63,729 nucleotides of DNA from an uncultured Lachnospiraceae bacterium (GTDB lineage Bacteria; Bacillota; Clostridia; Lachnospirales; Lachnospiraceae): assembly GCA_910577045.1 (NCBI GenBank), contig CAJTLB010000018.1, positions 1 through 63,729 of the forward strand, written 5' to 3'. Of the stretch, positions 28,199 through 36,044 are shown piece after piece. Below the pieces are notes generated by a model. That model saw only the letters and a list, made by a program, of their open reading frames with translations, did no database searches and was not told where the DNA came from. How positions within the stretch are numbered: the first letter of the stretch is position 1; each line of letters opens with the position of its first letter. The translations under genes and the position numbers were made by a program.

Positions 28199-28240
28199 AG
28201 GCTGCTGCAAAAACAGGTTTCTTGTACTTTGCAACAGCCT
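28199..28240 (-). terminator. Hairpin between tpiA and gpmI
   Basis: Stem AGGCTGCTGCAAA/TTTGCAACAGCCT (one mismatch), followed on the minus strand by GTTTTCGG. It is probably a partial terminator or RNA-stabilising structure within the glycolytic series. Confidence 0.65.
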
Positions 28241-28286
28241 AAAAGTTTATTACTTATAATTTTTGGCTATCGATTCACAAAGCAAA

Positions 28287-29033
28287 TCAATAGTTGACGA
28301 TTTTTCCAAAATCTGGCTTTAAGGATGCCCCTCCTACTAAGCCACCATCAATATCAGGCTGTGCAAATAATTCTGGTGCACTTGCAGCAGATACACTCCC
28401 CCCATATTGGATACGGATCTCTTCTGCAGTTTCCTTATTATACAATTCTGCAATACAGTCACGGATTGCCTTACATACTTCTTGTGCCTGCTCTGTAGTT
28501 GCTACCTTGCCTGTCCCAATTGCCCAAATTGGTTCATATGCAATAACGGCTGTCTTTGCTTGATCTGCAGTTACATTTAAAAATGCAATCTTAATCTGCT
28601 GGCGGATCCAATCTATGGTAATGCCTTGTTCCCTTTGTGTTAAAGACTCCCCGCAGCAAATAATTGGGGTAATTCCATGCTCAAATGCCTTTAAGACTTT
28701 TTTATTTACTGTTTCATCTGTTTCAGCAAAATATTCCCTGCGTTCTGAATGTCCAATAATAACATATTTTACCCCTGCGTCTACTAACATAGCCGGTGAA
28801 ACTTCACCTGTATAAGCACCACTTTCTTCAAAATACATATTTTCTGCGCCTACCTGGATATTGCTTCCCTTTACTGCCTCTACTACTGGGATTAAATCAA
28901 TAGCCGGCACACAAAATACTACGTCTGCCTTTTCTGTTGCTACTAATGGCTTTAACTCATTTACTAATTTTACAGCCTCACTGGGAGTTTTATTCATCTT
29001 CCAGTTTCCAGCAATAATTTTTCTTCTTGCCAT
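28287..29033 (-). CDS. tpiA: Triosephosphate isomerase
   Basis: 248 residues. TIM barrel with the substrate Asn-Lys in GNWKMNKT, electrophilic His in IIGHSERRE, catalytic Glu in AYEPIWAIGTGK, and the phosphate loops IQYGGSV and GGLVGGASL. It interconverts dihydroxyacetone phosphate and glyceraldehyde 3-phosphate. Start supported by AAGGAG. Confidence 0.97.
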   Translation of the reverse strand: MARRKIIAGNWKMNKTPSEAVKLVNELKPLVATEKADVVFCVPAIDLIPVVEAVKGSNIQVGAENMYFEESGAYTGEVSPAMLVDAGVKYVIIGHSERREYFAETDETVNKKVLKAFEHGITPIICCGESLTQREQGITIDWIRQQIKIAFLNVTADQAKTAVIAYEPIWAIGTGKVATTEQAQEVCKAIRDCIAELYNKETAEEIRIQYGGSVSAASAPELFAQPDIDGGLVGGASLKPDFGKIVNY

Positions 29034-29069
29034 ACAAACTCTCCTTTTATTCTCTTACCTACCCATGGA

Positions 29070-29188
29070 AGTTTATTTCCTAAAAAATTTACTTCCTAAA
29101 AAAGCCTACTTCTTAGAGAAATTTCCTTCTTAGGGAAACTTACTTTCCAAGAAAATTTATTCCTCAAAGAAATTTATTTTCTAAGGAA
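29070..29188. repeat. Seven tandem 17-bp repeats between pgk and tpiA
   Basis: Seven consecutive degenerate 17-bp units, approximate consensus ATTTAYTTYCTAAGRAA, fill the space up to the pgk stop codon; a partial eighth unit overlaps the last pgk codons. Each unit contains a CCTAAGG-like self-complementary core in the better copies. It is non-coding. The copy number could vary between strains. Confidence 0.7.
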
Positions 29189-29190
29189 AT

Positions 29191-30405
29191 TTATTTTCCT
29201 TGTGCCGCAGCTACGCCTGGCAGTTCTTTTCCTTCTAAATATTCTAAAGAAGCCCCGCCGCCTGTAGAAATATGTGTCATTTTATCTGCAAAGCCCAAGC
29301 GTTTTACAGCATTAACAGAATCTCCGCCTCCTACTACAGTAGTAGCATCTTTTAAATCTGCTACAGCACGGCATACTTCTAATGTACCCTCTGCAAAATT
29401 TTCAAATTCAAACACGCCCATTGGCCCATTCCATACTACCGTTTTTGCATCCTTTAACGCATCTTTATAAAGCGCTATTGTCTTTGGCCCAATATCAAAG
29501 CCTGACCAGCCTGCTTCAATTGTATCCACTACCTTTTTCTCCGTATCGTTGGAAAATTCTTTGCCAACCACATGGTCAACTGGCAGCAGCAGGTTTACAC
29601 CTTTTTCCTTTGCTTTCTTTACCATTTCCAAAGCATAATCCATTTTATCAGCCTCTAATAAAGAGTTCCCTACTTCCTGGCCTTGTGCTTTTAAGAAGGT
29701 ATATGCCATTCCCCCGCCAATAATTAAAGTATCTACTTTCTCTAATAAATTGTTAATTACATTAATTTTGTCAGAAACTTTAGCGCCGCCTAAAATAGCT
29801 ACAAATGGGCGGACTGGGTTTTCTACTGCATCGCCAAGGAATTTAATTTCCTTCTCCATTAAATACCCAACTACGCTTTCTTTTGCAATTTTTGCTACGC
29901 CAACATTGGAACAATGCGCCCTATGCGCTGTACCAAATGCGTCATTTACAAAAATTTCATTGTCGCAAAGGGCTGCTAATTCTTTTGCATATGCCTCTGC
30001 CTTTTCATCTTTCCCATATTTGGTTTCTTCTACTCTATAACGTGTATTTTGAAGTAATAATACTTCACCTTCCTTTAACTCGGAAGCAACCTTTTGTGTC
30101 TCTGGCCCTGTTACTTGAGGATCATTTACAAACTTTACGGTAAGCCCTAATCTTTCTGACAATGCTTCTGCCACTGGCGCAAGGGACATTTCTGGCAATG
30201 GCTCTCCCTTTGGTTTTCCAAGATGGGAACAAAGAATCACCTTTGCGCCCCCCTCTAACAACTTTTTAATAGTAGGAAGCGCACCGTCAATACGGTTATA
30301 ATTCTGGATAACCCCATCCTTTAATGGAACATTAAAATCACAACGTACTAATACTTTTTTACCTGAAACATTTGTTAAATCATCTACGGTTTTCTTACTA
30401 AGCAT
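29191..30405 (-). CDS. pgk: Phosphoglycerate kinase
   Basis: 404 residues from the ATG at 30405 with AAAGGAG upstream; the longer frame crosses the preceding terminator. Motifs: VRCDFNVPLKDG, LCSHLGKPKG, GGAKVSDKINVI, the nucleotide loop GPMGVFEFENF, and VGGGDSVNAV plus STGGGASLEYLEGK at the end. It makes ATP from 1,3-bisphosphoglycerate. The gene follows gap and its hairpin. Confidence 0.97.
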   Translation of the reverse strand: MLSKKTVDDLTNVSGKKVLVRCDFNVPLKDGVIQNYNRIDGALPTIKKLLEGGAKVILCSHLGKPKGEPLPEMSLAPVAEALSERLGLTVKFVNDPQVTGPETQKVASELKEGEVLLLQNTRYRVEETKYGKDEKAEAYAKELAALCDNEIFVNDAFGTAHRAHCSNVGVAKIAKESVVGYLMEKEIKFLGDAVENPVRPFVAILGGAKVSDKINVINNLLEKVDTLIIGGGMAYTFLKAQGQEVGNSLLEADKMDYALEMVKKAKEKGVNLLLPVDHVVGKEFSNDTEKKVVDTIEAGWSGFDIGPKTIALYKDALKDAKTVVWNGPMGVFEFENFAEGTLEVCRAVADLKDATTVVGGGDSVNAVKRLGFADKMTHISTGGGASLEYLEGKELPGVAAAQGK

Positions 30406-30440
30406 GGAAATATGCTCCTTTCTAAAATATAATATACAGA

Positions 30441-30471
30441 AAAGGGCCCGGTCCATAAGACCGGACCCTTT
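30441..30471 (-). terminator. Hairpin between gap and pgk
   Basis: GC-rich stem AAGGGCCCGGTC/GACCGGACCCTT (one mismatch, 5-nt loop), with TTTTCTG downstream on the minus strand; it probably lets gap be made in excess of pgk. Confidence 0.8.
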
Positions 30472-30482
30472 AAGGCCTTTTA

Positions 30483-31514
30483 TTATGCTAACTCAGAGAA
30501 ATACTTAATTGTACGAACCATTTGGCTTGTATAACTATTTTCATTATCATACCAAGATACTACTTGTACCTGAGTATTGCCGTCTTCCATTGGTGCTACC
30601 ATAGTCTGTGTGGAATCAAAAATAGAACCATATGTGCTACCAATAATATCAGAAGATACGATTTCATCTGTATTGTATGCAAAAGATTCTGTAGAAGCTG
30701 CCTTCATAGCTGCATTGATTTCATCCTTTGTAACAGCACCCTTTACAACAGCTACTAAGATAGTAGTAGAACCTGTAGGGGTAGGAACTCTCTGTGCAGA
30801 ACCAATTAACTTTCCATTTAACTCTGGGATAACAAGCCCAATTGCTTTAGCTGCGCCTGTAGAGTTAGGTACAATATTACATGCGCCTGCACGGCTTCTT
30901 CTTAAATCGCCTTTTCTCTGAGGGCCGTCCAAAATCATCTGATCACCTGTATAAGCATGTACAGTTGTCATAATGCCACTCATAATTGGCCTACAGTCAT
31001 TTAATGCCTTAGCCATAGGAGCTAAACAGTTTGTTGTACAAGAAGCTGCAGAAATTACAGTATCTTCTGGCTTTAATGTCTTATGGTTTACATTGTAAAC
31101 GATTGTTGGAAGATCATTTCCTGCTGGAGCAGAAATAACAACTTTACGCGCACCTGCTGTAATATGTGCAGAAGCCTTGTCCTTAGAGGTATAGAAGCCT
31201 GTACACTCTAAAACTACGTCTACCTTTAATTCTCCCCAAGGAAGTTCTGCTGCATTTGCTTTCTTGTAAATTGTAATTTTCTTTCCATTTACAGTAATAG
31301 AACCTTCTGTATCGCCTTCTCCTTCTTCAAAGCTTACAGAATCAGCATATTTGTACTTTCCCTGTGAAGAATCATACTTTAATAAATGTGCTAACATCTT
31401 AGGGCTTGTTAAATCGTTAATTGCCACTACTTCATATCCTTCTGCATCAAACATCTGTCTGAATGCAAGACGGCCAATACGGCCAAATCCATTGATTGCA
31501 ACTCTTACTGCCAT
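30483..31514 (-). CDS. gap: Glyceraldehyde-3-phosphate dehydrogenase
   Basis: 343 residues from the ATG at 31514 (TTAGGAGGAA upstream). NAD-binding INGFGRIGRLAFRQM, catalytic Cys in SAASCTTNCLAPMAK, and WYDNENSYTSQMVRT at the C terminus. It oxidises glyceraldehyde 3-phosphate to 1,3-bisphosphoglycerate and is the first gene of the glycolytic series, about 60 bases downstream of a promoter. Confidence 0.97.
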   Translation of the reverse strand: MAVRVAINGFGRIGRLAFRQMFDAEGYEVVAINDLTSPKMLAHLLKYDSSQGKYKYADSVSFEEGEGDTEGSITVNGKKITIYKKANAAELPWGELKVDVVLECTGFYTSKDKASAHITAGARKVVISAPAGNDLPTIVYNVNHKTLKPEDTVISAASCTTNCLAPMAKALNDCRPIMSGIMTTVHAYTGDQMILDGPQRKGDLRRSRAGACNIVPNSTGAAKAIGLVIPELNGKLIGSAQRVPTPTGSTTILVAVVKGAVTKDEINAAMKAASTESFAYNTDEIVSSDIIGSTYGSIFDSTQTMVAPMEDGNTQVQVVSWYDNENSYTSQMVRTIKYFSELA

Positions 31515-31570
31515 TTTAATTCCTCCTAAATCATTCATAAGTTTGTTAAAGAAAAATCAATCCATACATT

Positions 31571-31599
31571 ATTCTACCTAATTTATCTAAAAATATCAA
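31571..31599 (-). promoter_or_regulatory. Promoter of the gap-pgk-tpiA-gpmI series
   Basis: -35 TTGATA (31594-31599), 17-bp spacer, -10 TAGAAT (31571-31576) on the minus strand. Confidence 0.6.
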
Positions 31600-31662
31600 G
31601 CCTATTTTCATATAATTTCCATGTTTTTGTAAGAATTCCTTGTTTTAGTAATAAGTAGGGAC

Positions 31663-31890
31663 GCTAGAGGAAGCCTTTGCCATCTTCTGCTCCGGCTTCG
31701 GGAACAAGTAGTTCTAAGTGTTCTTCTAAGGTTTTTGGCTTTCCCGCAACCGGCTCCTATGTGGCTTCCTTGCCACACTGGAGCCTTGGACGGACATCCT
31801 GTCCGTCTATTGCTGCTTTTATCTAAAAGAACACTAAGAACTGCTTTATCCCCTACGCAGTCGCTGAAGCTGGCAAAGGCTTCCTCTAGC
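31663..31890 (+). repeat. Dispersed palindromic repeat, copy 3
   Basis: A 228-bp element with perfect 20-bp terminal arms (GCTAGAGGAAGCCTTTGCCA at 31663-31682, complement at 31871-31890). Internal parts shared with 3306-3527 in opposite orientation are TCTGCTCCGGCTTCGG, AGTGTTCT, GGACGGACATCCTGTCCGTC and AGAACACTAAGAACTGC. The arms differ from the other copies but keep full pairing. The 140 bases after it, up to 32031, contain nothing recognisable. Confidence 0.75.
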
Positions 31891-32031
31891 TGTTTTGTGG
31901 CTGTTTTGTTTTTTGATTGGATACTTTATTTTTATATTTATATAATAAATTATATACTTTTTGTAAAATATTGTAAGGGGTTTGTTTTTTTATGGCTAAC
32001 AATAGTTCCCTTTTTTGTTTTTATCTTAAAA

Positions 32032-33708
32032 TTACATTTCGTCTTTTACATATCCGGCAATGTTGTATGCGTGATCTGACATTCGTTCTAGGTTGCTTAC
32101 AATATCTAGGAACTGTACGCCGGCTGATGGTTTGCATTCGTTGTTTGATAGTCGTAGAATATGTTTTTCCCGTAGTTCCTCTTCTAAATTGTCTACCATA
32201 TCTTCATATTGGCTTACTTTCCGTAAGGAATCCATGCTATTGGTTTCTCTTGCGTCAATGGAATAGGCAAATGCTTCTACTACCCTACCGCCAATTTCTA
32301 ATAAATCGGAAATTGCTGTGTCTGAGAATACTAGGTCATGCTCCATTAGGTATTTTGATATTTCTGCAATATTTTCTGCATGGTCCCCTACGCGTTCTAT
32401 ATCACTGATTGTGTAGAATAGGTTGTTAATTACAAGTTTTTGTTCTTCTGTTAAGGATAGGTTATTGATTTTTACTAGATATGCGGTCAACAGTTTTTCT
32501 AGGTTATTAATGGTTTCTTCTGTCTGGAATACTTTTTCCATTAATTCTGTATCCCGATCCATTATGGAGTTTACTGCATCAATGGAATTTTGTAATGTTA
32601 CCCTGCCCATATGTACTACTTCCCCAATTACTGCATCTACTGCTGCTGAAGGGGTCTTTAATAAACGGATATCTAGATGTCTCCCTACCAGCCCTTCTAC
32701 TTCTAACATTTCGTCTTTTTCATCTTTTTCTGTCTCTTTAATAATAAGCTGGGACAATGATACTAATTGTTTTGCAAATGGGAATAAAAGTGCTGTATTC
32801 AGGAAATTGAAAATCGTATGGAAAATAGAAATTTCTACACTGTTAATATTATGTGCAGCAAAATCTGGTTTTGCCAAAAATACAAAATATAAAACTGTCC
32901 CAAAAATTACTGCCCCAATTACATTAAACATTAAATGGATTGCAGCGGCACGTTTTGCATTTTTTCCTGCTCCTGCACTGGAAAGTATAGCTGTAAAGCA
33001 AGAACCTATGTTTTGCCCAAGGGTAATAAATATGGCTGCATTTGTTGTTACAATCCCGTTTAAGGCAAGTGTCTGTAAAATACCAACTGATGCAGATGAG
33101 CTCTGTAATAACATTGTTACTAGGGCACCTATTATAATGCCTAAAAATGGGTTCCCGCCTAAAATTTGAAATGCTTTTGAGAAAATTGGGGCATCGGTAA
33201 ATGGAGCAATAGAGCTTGACATAAAGTCTAAGCCAATAAATAAAAGTGCTATGCCAATTAAAATTTCGCCTGCCGTAATTTTCTTTTGGTTCTTGCAAAA
33301 TAATAACATTAATGCCCCAATCCCAATTAAAAGTGGCGCATAGAATGCTGGCTGCATAACCTCAAATGCATCCCCAAGCTGGCTTAATGAAACAATCCAA
33401 GCAGTAATGGTGGTACCAATATTGGCGCCCATAATTACCCCGACTGCTTGTGTTAATGATAAGATACCTGCATTTACAAAACCTACTACCATAACAGTAG
33501 TAGCACCACTGCTTTGGATAATCGCTGTAATTAATGCCCCTACTAAGATTGCCATTACCCTGTTATTTGTCAGGAACCCTAACAACTTTTTTACTTTGCT
33601 GCCTGCTGACTTTTGCAGGCCGTCTGCCATTATATGCATCCCATACAAAAACATACCTAGGCCGCCCATAAACTGGAATATTGCTTGGACACTTTCCATT
33701 GTCATCAT
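32032..33708 (-). CDS. Na/Pi cotransporter family protein (NptA/YjbB type)
   Basis: 558 residues. Two homologous membrane halves each carry the QSS motif (QSSGATTVMVVGFVNAG near residue 64 and QSSSASVGILQTLALNG near 200), followed by a cytoplasmic PhoU-like helical domain (residues ~345-558, IERVGDHAENIAE and LERMSDHAYNIAG). Such proteins move phosphate with sodium, and some act as exporters; direction is not decidable here. Start supported by CGGAGG. Monocistronic, diverging from the PHP phosphatase gene. Confidence 0.9.
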   Translation of the reverse strand: MMTMESVQAIFQFMGGLGMFLYGMHIMADGLQKSAGSKVKKLLGFLTNNRVMAILVGALITAIIQSSGATTVMVVGFVNAGILSLTQAVGVIMGANIGTTITAWIVSLSQLGDAFEVMQPAFYAPLLIGIGALMLLFCKNQKKITAGEILIGIALLFIGLDFMSSSIAPFTDAPIFSKAFQILGGNPFLGIIIGALVTMLLQSSSASVGILQTLALNGIVTTNAAIFITLGQNIGSCFTAILSSAGAGKNAKRAAAIHLMFNVIGAVIFGTVLYFVFLAKPDFAAHNINSVEISIFHTIFNFLNTALLFPFAKQLVSLSQLIIKETEKDEKDEMLEVEGLVGRHLDIRLLKTPSAAVDAVIGEVVHMGRVTLQNSIDAVNSIMDRDTELMEKVFQTEETINNLEKLLTAYLVKINNLSLTEEQKLVINNLFYTISDIERVGDHAENIAEISKYLMEHDLVFSDTAISDLLEIGGRVVEAFAYSIDARETNSMDSLRKVSQYEDMVDNLEEELREKHILRLSNNECKPSAGVQFLDIVSNLERMSDHAYNIAGYVKDEM

Positions 33709-33815
33709 CCTATACCTCCGTACATTAGGAAAATCACCTTTTCTTTCATCATAAATGTTATTCTTAACATTCTCTTAAGAAATTATATAGTAAAACCCTT
33801 TTAAAATCAAGGGTA

Positions 33816-33844
33816 TTGAAGAACGTTTTTTTATATGGTATACT
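33816..33844 (+). promoter_or_regulatory. Promoter of the PHP phosphatase gene
   Basis: -35 TTGAAG (33816-33821), 17-bp spacer, -10 TATACT (33839-33844), about 58 bases before the start codon. Confidence 0.6.
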
Positions 33845-33901
33845 ACTACCGCTAAATTGGGCTAACAATAATAGAAAGAATAAGATAAAGGAGGCTTCCC
33901 T

Positions 33902-34708
33902 ATGTCATACTTATTGCCTGATTATCATGTACATACCTGTTTTTCTGGGGACAGTGACACACCTGTAGAAAGTATGTTAAAACGTGCTATTTCTCTTTCT
34001 GTCCCCGAACTTTGTATTACAGATCATATTGACTTTGATTTTCCAGAAGAACCTGATTTGTTTTTCTTTGATACGGAATCCTATTTTTATACGCTTACTA
34101 AGTTAAAGCAGCAATATAAAAACCAGATTTCCCTTAAAATAGGCGTGGAACTTGGGCTACAGCCCCACCTTGCTGAATCTAACCAAGCCTTTATTAAGGA
34201 ACTCCCTTTTGATTTTGTAATTGCCTCTTCTCATCTTGTGGACCATATGGACCCCTATTATGCAAGTTATTGGGAAGGTGGTACTCCAAAAAGCAAAATC
34301 CAGCGCTATTTTGAATCTATCTTAGAAAACCTTCAGGTTTTTTCTGATTTTGATGTATATGGGCATTTAGATTATGTTGTACGCTATTGTACAGATAAAG
34401 CTTTTCTATATCAATGTGAAGATTATCAAGATATATGGGAAGAATGTCTCCGTATCCTTATTGCAAATGGCAAAGGCATTGAACTTAATTGTGCTGGTTT
34501 CCGATATGGAAAGTATCCTAACCCACATCAAACTATTTTACGCCGCTACAAAGAATTAGGCGGGGAAATCTTAACAATAGGTTCTGATGCCCATAGCCCA
34601 GAATACCTTGCTTTTCACTTCCCTGCCCTGCCAGAATTACTAAAAAGCTGCGGCTTCTCTTATATTACTACCTTTGAAAACCGGAAGCCAACTTTTATAT
34701 CTTTCTAG
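33902..34708 (+). CDS. PHP-domain histidinol-phosphatase (HisJ/HisK type)
   Basis: 268 residues, with AAAGGAGG upstream. PHP metal-binding motifs: DYHVHTCFSGDSD at the N terminus, CITDHIDFD, the Glu in KIGVELGLQP, SSHLVD, DVYGHLDYVVRY, and GSDAHSPEYL near the end. Family members hydrolyse histidinol phosphate in histidine synthesis. No other his gene is nearby, so a related phosphoester substrate cannot be excluded. Confidence 0.82.
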   Translation: MSYLLPDYHVHTCFSGDSDTPVESMLKRAISLSVPELCITDHIDFDFPEEPDLFFFDTESYFYTLTKLKQQYKNQISLKIGVELGLQPHLAESNQAFIKELPFDFVIASSHLVDHMDPYYASYWEGGTPKSKIQRYFESILENLQVFSDFDVYGHLDYVVRYCTDKAFLYQCEDYQDIWEECLRILIANGKGIELNCAGFRYGKYPNPHQTILRRYKELGGEILTIGSDAHSPEYLAFHFPALPELLKSCGFSYITTFENRKPTFISF

Positions 34709-34730
34709 TTTATTTATTTTTTCAAAATAA

Positions 34731-34764
34731 AAGGGAACTGTTGCGATTTTACAACAGTTCCCTT
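34731..34764. terminator. Bidirectional terminator between convergent genes
   Basis: Perfect 13-bp stem AAGGGAACTGTTG/CAACAGTTCCCTT with T-rich sequence on the right and A-rich on the left; serves the PHP gene on plus and the PFK gene on minus. Confidence 0.9.
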
Positions 34765-34784
34765 ATTTTATCCTTTACAAAATA

Positions 34785-36026
34785 CTATTCATTTAAGTTT
34801 AATGTTAAATGCCTTGGGAGCCCATCTGTCATAATAGCTGTTAATTCAGCCTGGATTAATGGCTTAATATACCCAATAAATGGCGGAAGTACAAAATCGC
34901 CTGTTGCATTAATCCATTCTCTTGGCACTTTTTTCTCTACGTTTGCAATTTTATGTACATCATAAATATCAGTTACACAAATATATGGTTCATCAGATAC
35001 TCTTTTTAATGTTACCATCATGCCATTCGCACCTTCAAATGCTTCCTTTACAGCAGCCCCTCCTACTTGGAAAGCCTCTGTAATATCTACCCTGGAAGAT
35101 AAGTGGGCAGCACATCTTTGAAGGGTGCTAATTTCTATAGACCTGCTCTTACATCCAAAGGTAGATGCTACTTTATTTGACAAATAACTTGCTGCGCCAG
35201 TAAGGGTACGGTGCCCAAAAGAGTCTACTTGGCTTACATTATCAGTTAATTCACAGACATATGTCCCATCTGACATATGGATGCCCTCTGAAACAGAAAT
35301 AACTAACGATTTTTTCTTTTCTAATAATTTCTCTACTTTTGCTAGGAAACTATCCATATCAAAATCTACTTCTGGAAGGAAAATCATATCAGGGCCTTCA
35401 CAATCCTCGCAGCAGGCAAGTGCCGTTGCGCCAGTAAGCCAGCCGGCATTACGGCCCATTACCTCCATAATACTAACGTTTCTAGTCCCATATACTAACC
35501 CATCTCGGATAATCTCCTTTGTAATAGCACCAATATATTTTGCGGCACTTCCATACCCTGGTGTATGGTCTGTTACAGCAAGGTCATTGTCAATAGTCTT
35601 TGGAACTCCCATAAAGCGGATATTACTTCCAATCTCTTTTCCATAATCATACAGCTTCTTTATAGTATCCATAGAATCATTTCCACCAATATAAAAGAAA
35701 TATTCTATTTCAAGTTTATTCAATATTTCAAATATTTTTTCATATACTTCTGGTTTGTCAGTGTACTCTGGCAGTTTATAACGGCATGAGCCAAGGAATG
35801 AAGATGGAGTTCTCTTTAAAAGCTCAATATCCAAATCATTTCTAATATGTTCTGAAAGATCTACATATTTTTCCTCCAAAAGCCCCTGTATTCCATGGAG
35901 CATACCATATACTTTCTGTGAGCCCCTGTCCTTAGCTGTCTTAAACACCCCAACCAAGCTAGAATTAATAACCGCTGTTGGCCCTCCTGACTGCCCTACA
36001 ATTACATTGCCTTTTCTTTCTGCCAT
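34785..36026 (-). CDS. Pyrophosphate-type 6-phosphofructokinase
   Basis: 413 residues, longer than the ~320 of bacterial ATP-PFK. GQSGGPTAVINSS at the N terminus, GGNDSMDT where ATP enzymes have GGDGS, and GVPKTIDNDLAVTDHTPGYGSAAKY with Lys in place of the Gly of GTIDND: these are features of the PPi-dependent group. It would phosphorylate fructose 6-phosphate reversibly using pyrophosphate, saving ATP in an anaerobe. Start supported by AGGAGG. Confidence 0.9.
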   Translation of the reverse strand: MAERKGNVIVGQSGGPTAVINSSLVGVFKTAKDRGSQKVYGMLHGIQGLLEEKYVDLSEHIRNDLDIELLKRTPSSFLGSCRYKLPEYTDKPEVYEKIFEILNKLEIEYFFYIGGNDSMDTIKKLYDYGKEIGSNIRFMGVPKTIDNDLAVTDHTPGYGSAAKYIGAITKEIIRDGLVYGTRNVSIMEVMGRNAGWLTGATALACCEDCEGPDMIFLPEVDFDMDSFLAKVEKLLEKKKSLVISVSEGIHMSDGTYVCELTDNVSQVDSFGHRTLTGAASYLSNKVASTFGCKSRSIEISTLQRCAAHLSSRVDITEAFQVGGAAVKEAFEGANGMMVTLKRVSDEPYICVTDIYDVHKIANVEKKVPREWINATGDFVLPPFIGYIKPLIQAELTAIMTDGLPRHLTLNLNE

Positions 36027-36044
36027 GTCTTAATCCTCCTAACA

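Noticed and set aside
29041..29190. Possible CRISPR-like array
   Set aside because: The 17-bp units are directly adjacent with no spacers and are degenerate; it is a simple tandem repeat.
31735..32079. Open frame on the plus strand over repeat copy 3
   Set aside because: It reads through the palindromic repeat, which explains its openness; no homology or ribosome site.
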